From positions 186,001 through 250,000 of the forward strand of contig NZ_AUBW01000004.1 in assembly GCF_000429445.1 (NCBI RefSeq): a stretch of DNA of 64,000 nucleotides, in the 5' to 3' direction. The stretch comes from Algoriphagus terrigena DSM 22685 (lineage in GTDB: Bacteria > Bacteroidota > Bacteroidia > Cytophagales > Cyclobacteriaceae). The notes beneath the pieces are model-generated. The model had not been told where the DNA came from. It was given only the letters and a program-made list of their open reading frames with translations, and did no database searches. This document shows positions 1 through 8,124 of the stretch, piece by piece (the stretch's first letter is position 1; every line of letters starts with the position of its first letter). Position numbers and translations under genes: made by a program.

Positions 1-66
1 ATTGCCGGGGTAATCTTGGGAGTGTGGATCGGAAACAGGAAAAAACAATCCGCCCAATCCATCTAG
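1..66 (+). CDS. C-terminal end of a membrane protein (partial)
   Basis: Frame 1 is open from the window edge to a TAG at 64-66 and encodes a short tail reading IAGVILGVWIGNRKKQSAQS plus one residue. A hydrophobic stretch followed by Arg-Lys-Lys is what the end of a transmembrane helix with a cytoplasmic positive tail looks like. The family cannot be named from 21 residues. Its stop codon overlaps the stop of the convergent minus-strand gene through a shared CTAG. Confidence 0.55.
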   Translation: MAGVILGVWIGNRKKQSAQSI

Positions 67-782
67 TTTGACTCCTGTATTTGCTTCAGTCCTTTTTTGC
101 TGAGCTCCATCGTGACCACTTCTTGAGGCTGAGTTGCGGTCAATTTTGTCGACTCTTTGATTTCCAGATTCCCTTCCTTCGCTGCGAAAACCACCGGGAA
201 ATAGGCGTATTTGAACTTGTCCAGATCAGCCTTCACCGGCTTAAAATTAATCATGAGTACATGAGGGCCATTTTGATAGTGATCTCCAGCGGACTCGGCC
301 AGTGCCTGCCCCGGCAGTACTACATCCCCGACCTGCACCTTTTCAGACCCTGCTTTCAGGATTTTTAGCCTGGTGAGCGTACCGTCTTCATGAAAAATCT
401 CGATGTAATTTTCATCTGCTGTCCCATCTGCCACAGGGATGAGATAGATCGGTTCCACCTTAGTTTTCCCGTAGATGTTCCCTTTTGCAAAGCTGAAACT
501 GTATCGGTAATTCGTGCCCTGCCCCGCCAACGTGGGCTTTAGCGTAGCCACTTTAGATCTACCGGGAGACACCGCAGTTACTGTATTACCACCCCCTGAC
601 GTGGTCATATTCTGAAGATCAGAAAAGCTGATAATCAAGGAATAAGTGATTTTGGTAGGATTTACTGCGTAGATCACCACATTCTGTTCGGAGTCGCGCT
701 GGGGATCAAGAGTGATTTGGGCATTGACTGCTTGAGCAAAGGAAAAGATCAAAAGGAAAGAAAAAGCAAGTCTGAGCATCAA
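63..782 (-). CDS. Secreted degenerate LytM/M23-like protein
   Basis: A 239-residue protein with a signal peptide (hydrophobic residues about 4-18, cleavage after NAQ), so it should be exported. Residues about 113-185 keep the layout of a LytM/M23 peptidase domain: a PVADGTADENYIEIFHEDGT strand pair, then KVQVGDVVLPGQALAESAG, then NGPHVLMINF where active enzymes have GPHLHFEV. The zinc and catalytic positions are largely lost: the His of the usual YAHL motif is LKIL here, and the second His of HxH is Leu. I infer a non-catalytic peptidoglycan- or partner-binding protein. It lies 52 bases downstream of the DUF3810 gene on the same strand and could be co-transcribed. The assignment rests on motif spacing read by eye. 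Confidence 0.6.
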   Translation of the reverse strand: MMLRLAFSFLLIFSFAQAVNAQITLDPQRDSEQNVVIYAVNPTKITYSLIISFSDLQNMTTSGGGNTVTAVSPGRSKVATLKPTLAGQGTNYRYSFSFAKGNIYGKTKVEPIYLIPVADGTADENYIEIFHEDGTLTRLKILKAGSEKVQVGDVVLPGQALAESAGDHYQNGPHVLMINFKPVKADLDKFKYAYFPVVFAAKEGNLEIKESTKLTATQPQEVVTMELSKKGLKQIQESN

Positions 783-834
783 GAGAAGAAATAAATTCCC
801 CCCAAAATAAAAGCTAAAAACTAATATCCAAGGT

Positions 835-1911
835 TCAACCTAAGATATTCATCCGCTGCCTCCAGGCATAAGCCAGCATCGGCAGCTGCTGATAGGAATT
901 GACACCCGCCTTAACACCCTGACTTTTTAGAAAAATATCATTCGATTTCCGGCTCAACTCCAGCGAAAAAGGCTTGATCGCTTCACTGACTTCGCGGATG
1001 GAATTGAGATCACTCCGAATTCCCGCTGAAAGTCCCTTCAGCCATTCTCGGTAGTCGCCCGGTGCCATGCGGTAGTAATCCCGCATCTGGTATTGCAGGA
1101 GTCGGAGGTGCCCGGAATACTTCAAGAGCGGATCATCCGAGTTGGTGCAGATCACCCAAGCGATAAAATTGGCCTCTCCCTCGTTGGTCACGCCGTAGCT
1201 ATGCGCCATCTCGTGCGCCACTGTAAAGGGCCGCTCAAGCGGATGAAGTGTCGGGTCGATGTAGCTCTCTCCCGTAAATGGAAAATAGATGCCCAAAATG
1301 CCCATCTTTCGCATAAATCCAGGCGGCGGAAACTGCTTTGTCCTCGGTTTTCCGGTGAAGTTCAAACCCAAGATATCCAGATTTTCGTGCATGTTGCTCC
1401 GCACCACGCGCTCCAAGTCCTGGTACTCCATGATCGAATCGATTGCCAAGGTGTCTGCGGTGACTCTGCCACGATACTGCACGGCGAGACGTCGGGTAAT
1501 GTCAATTTCTGACTTGAGTTGCTCGAGATTGAGAGATTGGGGCTTGAGGGAAAGCTGCTGAAAGATCGGCGTCCGCTGATAGTTAAATCCCCACAGCACC
1601 AAGAAAAAAAATACCAAGGCTCCTATCCCGTTAGCCAGCGCCTTGAACGTGTAGAATGTGCGGGACTTCCATCCGGCGATATTTTTGAATTTGAGGACAA
1701 ATAATCCCAAAACAAGGATGACCGAGGCGATAAAAAAGTAAACGCTGGGAAAGGGAAGATTTCCCAGCGTCAAGTCGATGACATTTCTGATTCCGGGAAA
1801 GAACTTCCTAGAATAAATTTCGTCCGTTGCCTCCGGATTTTGCGCAGCAAAATAGCGGATTACCAGAGCCAATATTCCCAAGAGAGCCCAGGACCAATCC
1901 CTTTTTGCCAT
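835..1911 (-). CDS. DUF3810 family membrane metalloprotease-like protein
   Basis: 358 residues. Three N-terminal hydrophobic segments (about 9-23, 56-73 and 92-108) are followed by a soluble domain. That domain contains HEMAH at residues 233-237 and a downstream EGEANF (E246), an arrangement typical of HExxH zinc peptidases with a glutamate third ligand. The family is common in Bacteroidota as DUF3810, and its substrate is not known to me. The start sits 12 bases after the stop of the Nfu-type gene upstream, so the two probably form one transcript. The link to Fe-S biology is positional only. Confidence 0.8.
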   Translation of the reverse strand: MAKRDWSWALLGILALVIRYFAAQNPEATDEIYSRKFFPGIRNVIDLTLGNLPFPSVYFFIASVILVLGLFVLKFKNIAGWKSRTFYTFKALANGIGALVFFFLVLWGFNYQRTPIFQQLSLKPQSLNLEQLKSEIDITRRLAVQYRGRVTADTLAIDSIMEYQDLERVVRSNMHENLDILGLNFTGKPRTKQFPPPGFMRKMGILGIYFPFTGESYIDPTLHPLERPFTVAHEMAHSYGVTNEGEANFIAWVICTNSDDPLLKYSGHLRLLQYQMRDYYRMAPGDYREWLKGLSAGIRSDLNSIREVSEAIKPFSLELSRKSNDIFLKSQGVKAGVNSYQQLPMLAYAWRQRMNILG

Positions 1912-1923
1912 GAATCAGTTTAG

Positions 1924-2505
1924 TTAGACACCTTCTGCCTGCACTTCCTTTACCTCAGGAAGCATGCGGGTGAGCAAGTTTTGAATGCCGGCTTTGAGCG
2001 TCACGGTGCTGCTTGGGCATCCTGAGCAGGAGCCCTGCAAATGCACTTTGACGATACCGTCATGAAAGGAATGAAAAACGATGGCTCCTCCGTCCTGCTC
2101 TACCGCGGGTCGGATGTATTCGTCTAGAATTCCTTTTATTTTTTTGACTGTCTCAGAGTCATTTTCGTCAAAAAGCGGATCTTTTTCAAAAGTCGCTGTC
2201 ACCGCCATCTGCCCCGACTCCAGATACTGTCTGATGTGATCGCGAATGATATGCTGAATCTCTGGCCATTCGACCTCCTCTGATTTGGTGACGGTCACAA
2301 AATTTGATGCAACAAAAACACGCACCACCGCGGCAAAGTTGAAGAGCTCTCGGGCCAACTGGCTATTTTCGGCGCTTTCCGCACTCGGATAGTCAAAACT
2401 CACCCCTTCCTCGACCAGCATGAAGTTGGCCACAAACTTTAGTGAATTGGGATTGGGATTGGCCTCCATGTAGAGGTGAACGGGTCTGGCTTGAGCTTTT
2501 AGCAT
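1924..2505 (-). CDS. Nfu-type iron-sulfur cluster carrier
   Basis: 193 residues from the chosen start (MLKAQARP). An N-terminal Nfu domain (MEANPNPNSLKF onward) is followed by a C-terminal NifU-like domain containing CSGCPSS, whose CxxC pair binds a bridging Fe-S cluster. Such proteins deliver clusters to apo-enzymes in the cytoplasm. Leu and Ile/Val biosynthesis elsewhere in the window uses Fe-S dehydratases (LeuC, IlvD), possible but unproven clients. A longer reading frame starting at 2538 would run into the T-tract of the upstream ThuA-gene terminator, so it is unlikely. An internal ATG at 2469 (MEANPNP) is a third option. Confidence 0.88.
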   Translation of the reverse strand: MLKAQARPVHLYMEANPNPNSLKFVANFMLVEEGVSFDYPSAESAENSQLARELFNFAAVVRVFVASNFVTVTKSEEVEWPEIQHIIRDHIRQYLESGQMAVTATFEKDPLFDENDSETVKKIKGILDEYIRPAVEQDGGAIVFHSFHDGIVKVHLQGSCSGCPSSTVTLKAGIQNLLTRMLPEVKEVQAEGV

Positions 2506-2536
2506 GACAATCTTGGTTTTGTTACAAAGAAAAACC

Positions 2537-2563
2537 AAAAAAGGCTTCGGAAGTTCCGAAGCC
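2537..2563 (-). terminator. Rho-independent terminator of the ThuA gene
   Basis: A 10-base inverted repeat (GGCTTCGGAA and TTCCGAAGCC around one base, 2543-2563) is followed, reading the minus strand, by a run of T. It lies 17 bases past the ThuA gene stop and just upstream of the nfu start, so the two genes should be transcribed separately. Confidence 0.85.
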
Positions 2564-2579
2564 TCGAATTATTAGGGAA

Positions 2580-3317
2580 TTACTTGGGAAGTTTCCCTTT
2601 GGCAGCGTACCAAATCCCGCCGTGAACGTGCTGAAGAAAGGCGGCATTTTGCCACGCGGCTTCTACGTGACCAAAGGCAGTATAGAACACCCGCCCGCCG
2701 TCAAATTCATGGTACCAGGCCATCGGGTGATTTGGTCCGTTTCCTTTGGATACTTCATAGGTGGACTCATCAGCGTTGATCAGCACCTTGATATCCGGAT
2801 TGATCTCGCGGAATTCGTACAATTCATCATACCAAAGCCAGTTGTCCGGCAGGTGCCAGGTCGATGGGTGATTTTTGTCTTTCACTTCCAATCTCAAGGT
2901 CTGCTGGCGCGGATGGCTGAGGAAATAAGCTCCGATCATCTTGTTGTACCAAGGCCACTCGTATTCGGTATCCGTAGCGGAGTGGATGCCTACGACGCCT
3001 TTTCCACTCTGGACAAACTTTTGAAAAGCCGCTTTCTGCGCTTCGTCGAAGATCGTTCCGGTAGTGCTGAGGAGCACAACCACGTCATATTTGGCGAGGT
3101 TTTCATCGGTAAAATGTCCGGCGTCTTCGGTGACATAGACTCCAAAGCCTTGCTCCTGGCCGAGCTTCTTGACGGCAGCGACTCCTTCAGGGATGGATTG
3201 GTGGCGGAATCCGGCGGTTTTCGAAAACACCAAGACTCGATATTGACCTTGGGAAAAGGCCAAAAGTGAGACGCTGAAAATCAGCGTCAGCGTAAGAAGT
3301 AAAGGTTTAAGGTTCAT
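2580..3317 (-). CDS. Secreted ThuA-domain protein
   Basis: 245 residues from MNLKPLLLTL; an ATG nine bases earlier (3326) is equally possible. A clear signal peptide (cleavage near SQG) precedes a ThuA-like glutamine-amidotransferase-fold domain. The domain opens with YRVLVFSKTAGFRH and includes the GVVGIHSATDTEY and YTAFGHVEAAW segments typical of the family. ThuA-like proteins are linked to trehalose or other sugar use, and in Bacteroidota they are often exported, but the reaction is not settled. The gene stands alone between its terminator and a divergent LysR regulator gene. A regulatory link across the 280-base intergenic space is possible but not shown. Confidence 0.85.
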   Translation of the reverse strand: MNLKPLLLTLTLIFSVSLLAFSQGQYRVLVFSKTAGFRHQSIPEGVAAVKKLGQEQGFGVYVTEDAGHFTDENLAKYDVVVLLSTTGTIFDEAQKAAFQKFVQSGKGVVGIHSATDTEYEWPWYNKMIGAYFLSHPRQQTLRLEVKDKNHPSTWHLPDNWLWYDELYEFREINPDIKVLINADESTYEVSKGNGPNHPMAWYHEFDGGRVFYTAFGHVEAAWQNAAFLQHVHGGIWYAAKGKLPK

Positions 3318-3599
3318 TTTGGACATTGTTAGTTGATACACATCTATTCGGCAAGTTAATCCTCCGGGGAAATTTTCCCAGCAATTCAAAGCTATTAATT
3401 GAAGTTCAGGAAACTCATTTTTTTACACAGTCAGTCATTGGGTTTTGACAAACGCTTAGATCACCGACATTAGCAGAGCCACTTTTTCTTTTTAGCCGGA
3501 AAGCATTTACTCCACTCATCCGTTTACAAGTTGGGGCTTCTCCACGCTTGTACCAACTTGATCCTCTCTGCGAGCCCGCATTCAACTAACGCCAGCAAA

Positions 3600-4505
3600 A
3601 TGATCGACTACCGCTATGAAGTTTTCCTCGTTGTCGCCCGTCACCTGAGTTTTTCGAAAGCTGCTGAGCATCTTTTCATCTCCCAACCAGCGGTCAGTAA
3701 ACATATTCGGCAGCTCGAAGGGGAGCTTGGAACGGCGCTTTTTATCAGAAAGGGAAATGCCACGCTACTCACTCCCGCGGGCGAACAACTGCTCGAGGAG
3801 CTTCTGCCCGCCAAACGAATCCAAAAGGGAATCCGCACCTATTTTGATTCTCTGAAAAAAGAGGAAGAGATCAAAGGTGAAATCAAAATCGGCGCAAGCA
3901 CCACCTTTTCCCTCTATGTAATCCCAAAAATCCTTGCCTCGCTCCACCGCGAAGTCCCCGGAGCCCAGATTCTGTTGGTCAATGGCAACAGCGAAACCAT
4001 TCTGAAAGCGTTGGACTCCCAAGAGATCGATCTGGCCTGCGTGGAGTCTTTTCATCATACCAACAGCTACCAGTCCGAGCCTTTCATGGTCGACGAGATT
4101 ATCCCTGTGTGTGCCTCTTCCAGCCCGTATGCTAAAGACAATCTTCCTTTTGGGGAACTGATCCATTGTCGAATGGCGCTTAGAGAAAGAGGCTCCGGAA
4201 CCTTGGCTATACTTACCCAGTCTTTTGATCAGCACGGAATCAAACTCAACGAGCTGAATGTGATCGCCCGGTTAGGCGGCACCGAGGCTCTAAAAAATTA
4301 TCTGATCGAAGCGGAAGCGATCGGTTTTCTATCACGGTTGGCTGTCCAAAAAGAATTGAAATCCGGCGCGTTAAAGGAGATCAAAGTGCCGGGATTTCAG
4401 GTCATGAGGGAATTCAGCTTTGTGACCAGAAAAGGCGAAGAAACACTCGGCCTCATGCGGAACCTCATCCGAAAAGCGCGGCTCATCTATAACGGGAAGT
4501 TATAA
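3600..4505 (+). CDS. LysR-family transcriptional regulator
   Basis: 301 residues. The N-terminal winged helix-turn-helix reads FSKAAEHLFISQPAVSKHIRQ, the LysR signature. A two-lobed periplasmic-binding-like effector domain begins near residue 90 (GEIKIGASTTFSLYVIP). The start at MIDYRYEVF was chosen because LysR proteins begin a few residues before the helix-turn-helix; an upstream in-frame start at 3531 adds 23 residues with no family match. The sequence resembles the CysL/YwfK branch. Threonine synthase follows 52 bases downstream on the same strand, so the regulator may control it, the divergent ThuA gene, or both. The effector is unknown. Confidence 0.9.
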   Translation: MIDYRYEVFLVVARHLSFSKAAEHLFISQPAVSKHIRQLEGELGTALFIRKGNATLLTPAGEQLLEELLPAKRIQKGIRTYFDSLKKEEEIKGEIKIGASTTFSLYVIPKILASLHREVPGAQILLVNGNSETILKALDSQEIDLACVESFHHTNSYQSEPFMVDEIIPVCASSSPYAKDNLPFGELIHCRMALRERGSGTLAILTQSFDQHGIKLNELNVIARLGGTEALKNYLIEAEAIGFLSRLAVQKELKSGALKEIKVPGFQVMREFSFVTRKGEETLGLMRNLIRKARLIYNGKL

Positions 4506-4557
4506 CTCATAACAAACCAGTATTTTACCGATCTGGCAAGCAGGGCTAAATTCGGGC

Positions 4558-5712
4558 ATGCCAACACTACCCCTTGCCCGACTCTCCTTGCTCGAAAGGC
4601 TTCAATGCCCCTCCTGCGGAAAATTCTATTCGCCACATCTCGTCCAGACATTTGCGACCTGCTGCCACCAGCCCTTGGTAGCCGAGTACTCACTCACGCC
4701 AGAGCCTTTGATCTTGGAGGAGACAGTCTCCATGTGGCGGTACTCCCACTATCTGCCGCTCTTTGACCCAAAGAATCGGATCACCTTGGACGAGGGACTG
4801 ACTCCAGTCTTGACTTGGTCCACCCTAGCAGGTAGGTACGGCCAGCGTGAGCTTCTGGTAAAAGACGAAAGCGGAAATCCCACCGGCTCGTTCAAAGCCC
4901 GTGGCATCAGCATGGCGGTCAGCAAAGCGGTCGAGTTGGGGATTGAGGAACTGGTCATTCCTACGGCTGGAAATGCCGGCGGCGCTTTGAGCGCCTATGC
5001 CAAGGCCGCAGGCTTACAAGCCACGGTCATCATGCCAAAAAACACACCGGATCATTTCAAAGAAACCTGTGAGCGCTACGGAGCCAATCTCATACAAGTC
5101 GCGGGAATGATTAATTCCTGCGGTCGGGTCGCGGCGGAAATCCAATCAACCAGAGGAGCTTTTAACCTCGCTACCCTGAAGGAGCCTTACCGCCTCGAGG
5201 GCAAGAAGACCATGGGATACGAGATATTTGAACAGTTCAGTGAAGGACTGCCGGATGTGATTCTGTATCCTACAGGCGGCGGGACTGGGCTGATTGGTAT
5301 CTGGAAAGCCTTTCAGGAATTGGTTCAGATGGGTTTGCTACTCCCCGACAAGCTTCCCCGGATGGTGGCCGTCCAGGCAGAAAGCTGCGCACCGATCGCA
5401 GACAGAATTCAGGGCATTCAATCTTCTCTCGATGATTATCAGATGTCCATCGCATACGGCCTTTCTGTTCCTCAAGCTTTTGCAGCAGACCTTATTCTCA
5501 AAGTCCTCCAAGAATCCCGCGGCGAGGTCGTCACTGTAAGCGACAGTGAAATAATCCGGGGAATGAATGAAATAGGCAACGCAGAGAACCAACTGGTTTG
5601 TCCAGAGGCAGCGGCTGTTTGGGAAGGATTTAAAAAACTCCTTTCAGAAAAAAGAATAAAACCCAGCGAACGGGTACTTCTCCTGAATACCGGCGCAGGT
5701 TATCCAGCCTAG
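4558..5712 (+). CDS. thrC: Threonine synthase
   Basis: 384 residues of the fold-type II PLP family, expected to convert O-phosphohomoserine to threonine. The N-terminus has a zinc-ribbon-like stretch (CPSCG, then CC about 17 residues later), as in many stand-alone threonine synthases. The PLP lysine lies in NPTGSFKARG, and a TAGNAGGALSAYA loop and a glycine-rich PTGGGTGLIG phosphate-binding loop follow. It is separated from the LysR gene by 52 bases and converges with the dipeptidase gene 19 bases downstream. A threonine dehydratase is a less likely reading, given the N-terminal Cys-rich segment and the length. Confidence 0.85.
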   Translation: MPTLPLARLSLLERLQCPSCGKFYSPHLVQTFATCCHQPLVAEYSLTPEPLILEETVSMWRYSHYLPLFDPKNRITLDEGLTPVLTWSTLAGRYGQRELLVKDESGNPTGSFKARGISMAVSKAVELGIEELVIPTAGNAGGALSAYAKAAGLQATVIMPKNTPDHFKETCERYGANLIQVAGMINSCGRVAAEIQSTRGAFNLATLKEPYRLEGKKTMGYEIFEQFSEGLPDVILYPTGGGTGLIGIWKAFQELVQMGLLLPDKLPRMVAVQAESCAPIADRIQGIQSSLDDYQMSIAYGLSVPQAFAADLILKVLQESRGEVVTVSDSEIIRGMNEIGNAENQLVCPEAAAVWEGFKKLLSEKRIKPSERVLLLNTGAGYPA

Positions 5713-5731
5713 TAGGTCAGCTCGTCGGGCT

Positions 5732-6481
5732 CTATTTCACCAATTCGAACTTTTCTCCGGCTTCCTTTCTGGAAAAGGCGTTAAAATGCCACCATTCGCT
5801 ACCGATTCCTGTAAAGCCTGCCCCCGTTATGACCTTCCGTAGGATCTCGCGATTGGCTACTTGGGCTTTGGTGATCTTGCCTTCGGCCAGCATCTGCTTT
5901 TCCCGATCCGGGTAGGCCGGATAGCCAAAGTAGTCGTAGCCCGTCCCCATATCCAAAGCCGAATCCGCCTGCGTATCAAAGATGGTCAGATCCACCGCCA
6001 CGCCGAAGTTGTGCAATCCGCCGATTTTGGGATCAGCCACATAGAGCGGCTTCACACTGTCGGGCTTATCCAAACTGTCCCAAAGTATCTGCTGCACGCT
6101 GAGCGGACGCACCCCGTCATAGATCAGCAAGGTCAAATTGGGATATTCTTTCTGGAGATTTTCTTGGGCTTTCTTAACCATCTCAGCTACTAACGGCTGG
6201 AGATAGCACCGGACATGGTCGTCGTACACGTCCTTTCCGAAGAAGTTGTCCGTGGTGGAATATTTCAACTCAATTCGAACTCCAGGGACTGAAGTTTGGA
6301 CGTCCACCAAGCCTTGGTCGATCAGCTTTTTTTCCAGCTCCGGTAAGGGAACTTCCAAATCAATGTCTTTCACAGGATCGAGAACCTCCCGTTGCTGTTC
6401 GGAAAAGATCTCCTGATCACTTTTAGTCGGCGATGCACAGGCTACTGCCAAAGCCAAAAAACCAATAGACAACTGTCTCAT
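5732..6481 (-). CDS. D-Ala-D-Ala dipeptidase (VanX/DdpX family) lipoprotein
   Basis: 249 residues with a lipoprotein signal ending AVAC (Cys15), so it is likely anchored to a membrane facing the periplasm. The M15 zinc dipeptidase signature is intact: GLHNFGVAVDLT supplies HxxxxxxD, and EWWHFN near the C-terminus supplies Glu and His. The enzyme should cleave D-Ala-D-Ala released during wall turnover. There is no vanH or vanA partner, so a resistance role is not suggested. The start overlaps the stop of the SDR gene by four bases (ATGA), indicating translational coupling. Confidence 0.88.
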   Translation of the reverse strand: MRQLSIGFLALAVACASPTKSDQEIFSEQQREVLDPVKDIDLEVPLPELEKKLIDQGLVDVQTSVPGVRIELKYSTTDNFFGKDVYDDHVRCYLQPLVAEMVKKAQENLQKEYPNLTLLIYDGVRPLSVQQILWDSLDKPDSVKPLYVADPKIGGLHNFGVAVDLTIFDTQADSALDMGTGYDYFGYPAYPDREKQMLAEGKITKAQVANREILRKVITGAGFTGIGSEWWHFNAFSRKEAGEKFELVK

Positions 6482-7242
6482 TTCACCGGATTTCTGTTGA
6501 CCAAAGCAGCTGATCCCTGCGCAGTGGGAAGTACCACAATATCCGCTAACACCACATGCGGCGGGCGGTTAACTGCAAACTCCACGATATCGGCAATGTC
6601 CTGAGCTAGCAAGGGTTCGAACCCTTTATAAACTGACTCAGCTCGGGTCTCGTCTCCTTTAAAGCGAACCAAAGAAAACTCAGTCTCCACCATCCCAGGA
6701 TGAATCGCAACCACACGAATCCCGAATGGATTCAGGTCAATCCGCATCCCTTTGGTGATCGCATCGACTGCGTGCTTGGAGCCACAATACACATTGCCGT
6801 TCGGGTAGACTTCTTTGCCAGCGATAGAGCCGATGTTGATGATCATGCCTGACTTGCGCTCGGTCATGCCTGGAATGATGGCTTTAGAGACATACAGCAA
6901 GCCTTTCACATTGATATCCATCATGGCATCCCAGTCGTCCAGGTTGCCCGTTTGGATGGGATCCATACCGTGGGCGTTGCCTGCGTTGTTGATCAGAACG
7001 TCGATTTCCGGCCAATCCGCAGGAAGACTGCCAAGTATTTCACCGACTTTCTCCCGTTCTCTTACATCAAAAACCAAGGGCAAAAACCGAACTCCCGGAG
7101 CGAGTTCCTTTCCCAGATCATCCAAACGGTCTTCTCTTCGTCCTGTGGCGATTATGTCAAAACCCATCTTGGCAAGGGTCAAAGCGCAGGCTTTTCCGAT
7201 TCCGGAAGTGGCTCCGGTAATGAGTGCGATTTTGTTTTTCAT
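6478..7242 (-). CDS. SDR-family NAD(P)-dependent oxidoreductase (YdfG-like)
   Basis: 254 residues with the classical short-chain dehydrogenase motifs: GATSGIG cofactor loop near the N-terminus, NNAGNA in the middle, a catalytic Ser in IINIGSIAG and YCGSKHA carrying the Tyr-x-x-x-Lys pair. An Arg two residues after the first Asp-like strand (TGRREDRL) suggests NADP preference. It is closest by eye to YdfG-type 3-hydroxy acid dehydrogenases, but the substrate cannot be read from sequence. First gene of a two-gene operon with the dipeptidase. Confidence 0.88.
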   Translation of the reverse strand: MKNKIALITGATSGIGKACALTLAKMGFDIIATGRREDRLDDLGKELAPGVRFLPLVFDVREREKVGEILGSLPADWPEIDVLINNAGNAHGMDPIQTGNLDDWDAMMDINVKGLLYVSKAIIPGMTERKSGMIINIGSIAGKEVYPNGNVYCGSKHAVDAITKGMRIDLNPFGIRVVAIHPGMVETEFSLVRFKGDETRAESVYKGFEPLLAQDIADIVEFAVNRPPHVVLADIVVLPTAQGSAALVNRNPVK

Positions 7243-7246
7243 GCTT

Positions 7247-7274
7247 TAAATATAAAAGGATTGAAAAATTGCAA
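7247..7274 (-). promoter_or_regulatory. Likely promoter of the SDR-dipeptidase operon
   Basis: On the minus strand a TTG (7272-7274) lies 17 bases before TATATTTA (7247-7254), one base from the TAnnTTTG box. The box ends only four bases before the ATG at 7242, so transcription would begin at or near the start codon, giving little or no leader. Confidence 0.4.
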
Positions 7275-7395
7275 GATTTAAAAACTGGAAAATTACTTTC
7301 TGTTTGAGCTGAATCGAAGGTTGGAAATTAAAAAAAGTGAGAAAGTTGGAAGGTGGTAAAGTTGTAAAGTTCGGCGCTTAAAATCCTTTTTTACC

Positions 7396-7419
7396 TCGTA
7401 AATCAAAAATCGTAAATCG
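7396..7419. repeat. TCGTAAATC micro-repeat, copy 1
   Basis: The intergenic stretch 7243-7421 ends with TCGTAAATCAAAAATCGT followed by AAATCG. The same 18 bases recur at 10688-10705, and related pieces occur at 57244-57262 and 57399-57425. All copies lie between genes. Confidence 0.6.
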
Positions 7420-7421
7420 CT

Positions 7422-8087
7422 TCAGCTTCTCCAGAGATACGGAAACAAAATATATCCCGTCACACCCACGATTGCATTGATTGCTAAAAGCGTCAAAAGT
7501 TTGTCCACGCTTACACTCCAGTCAAGTCCGTCCAGGGCGTTTTTGGAGATGCGGATGGCCATAAGCAGAATCGGCATGATCACAGGAAAGCTCAAGATCG
7601 CCATCAAGGTCGCATTGTTACCAGCCTTGGACGCGATCCCACTCACCATCGTCAAGCTGGCCGAAAATCCGACCGAACCCAAGATCAGATTGAGCAGAAA
7701 AAGCCCCTGGTCCTGCACCGGATTCCCCAAGATCACCGAGAAAACCGTATAGCCCAGCAAGGCCAAAATCAGCGTAAGTCCTGTGTTATAAAAGATTTTC
7801 GAAAGAATAATCGCCTCCGGAGATGCGATCATGTAGTAATACAACTGTCGTCCCTGATGCTCCTGGACAAAGCTTTTGGCCACTGCATTTACCGCAGAAA
7901 AGAGAATAATGATCCAGTAGATCGCATTCCAAGTGGGGATGGAAAGGACACCTGACTTGGCTCCGACGCTCAGATAGACGATGAAAACCGCCGAGACAAC
8001 GTAAAGCAAAATCCCATTAAGCGCGTACTTCTGTCGCCATTCGAGGGTGATTTCCTTTCGGATGAGGACGGAGATTTCTTTCCACAT
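7422..8087 (-). CDS. ccmB: Heme exporter protein B (cytochrome c maturation permease)
   Basis: 221 residues with six predicted membrane helices and an N-terminal cytoplasmic segment EISVLIRKEITLEWRQKYAL characteristic of CcmB. CcmB is the membrane subunit of the CcmABC complex that drives release of heme-loaded CcmE during cytochrome c assembly. No ccmA or ccmC neighbour is in the window: the gene stands alone between the SDR gene and a 514-base gap, so partners must be elsewhere. Length agrees with the family. Confidence 0.87.
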   Translation of the reverse strand: MWKEISVLIRKEITLEWRQKYALNGILLYVVSAVFIVYLSVGAKSGVLSIPTWNAIYWIIILFSAVNAVAKSFVQEHQGRQLYYYMIASPEAIILSKIFYNTGLTLILALLGYTVFSVILGNPVQDQGLFLLNLILGSVGFSASLTMVSGIASKAGNNATLMAILSFPVIMPILLMAIRISKNALDGLDWSVSVDKLLTLLAINAIVGVTGYILFPYLWRS

Positions 8088-8091
8088 GGCT

Positions 8092-8124
8092 CAAAGGTAA
8101 ATGACTTCGCCACAAAGTCACAAA
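8092..8124 (-). promoter_or_regulatory. Likely ccmB promoter
   Basis: TACCTTTG (8092-8099, minus strand) matches the TAnnTTTG box. TTTG 21 bases upstream (8121-8124) fits the -33 element. Only four bases separate the box from the ccmB ATG, again implying an almost leaderless message. Confidence 0.4.

Noticed and set aside
2506..2538. Upstream start of the Nfu-type gene
   Set aside because: The extra codons come from the T-tract of the neighbouring terminator.
5732..6481. Vancomycin-resistance role for the VanX-family protein
   Set aside because: No vanH, vanA/B or vanRS genes are nearby; wall-recycling DdpX-type activity is the simpler reading.
6612..6632. GGTTCGAACC-type sequence resembling a tRNA T-loop
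   Set aside because: It lies within the SDR coding sequence and has no acceptor or anticodon stems around it.
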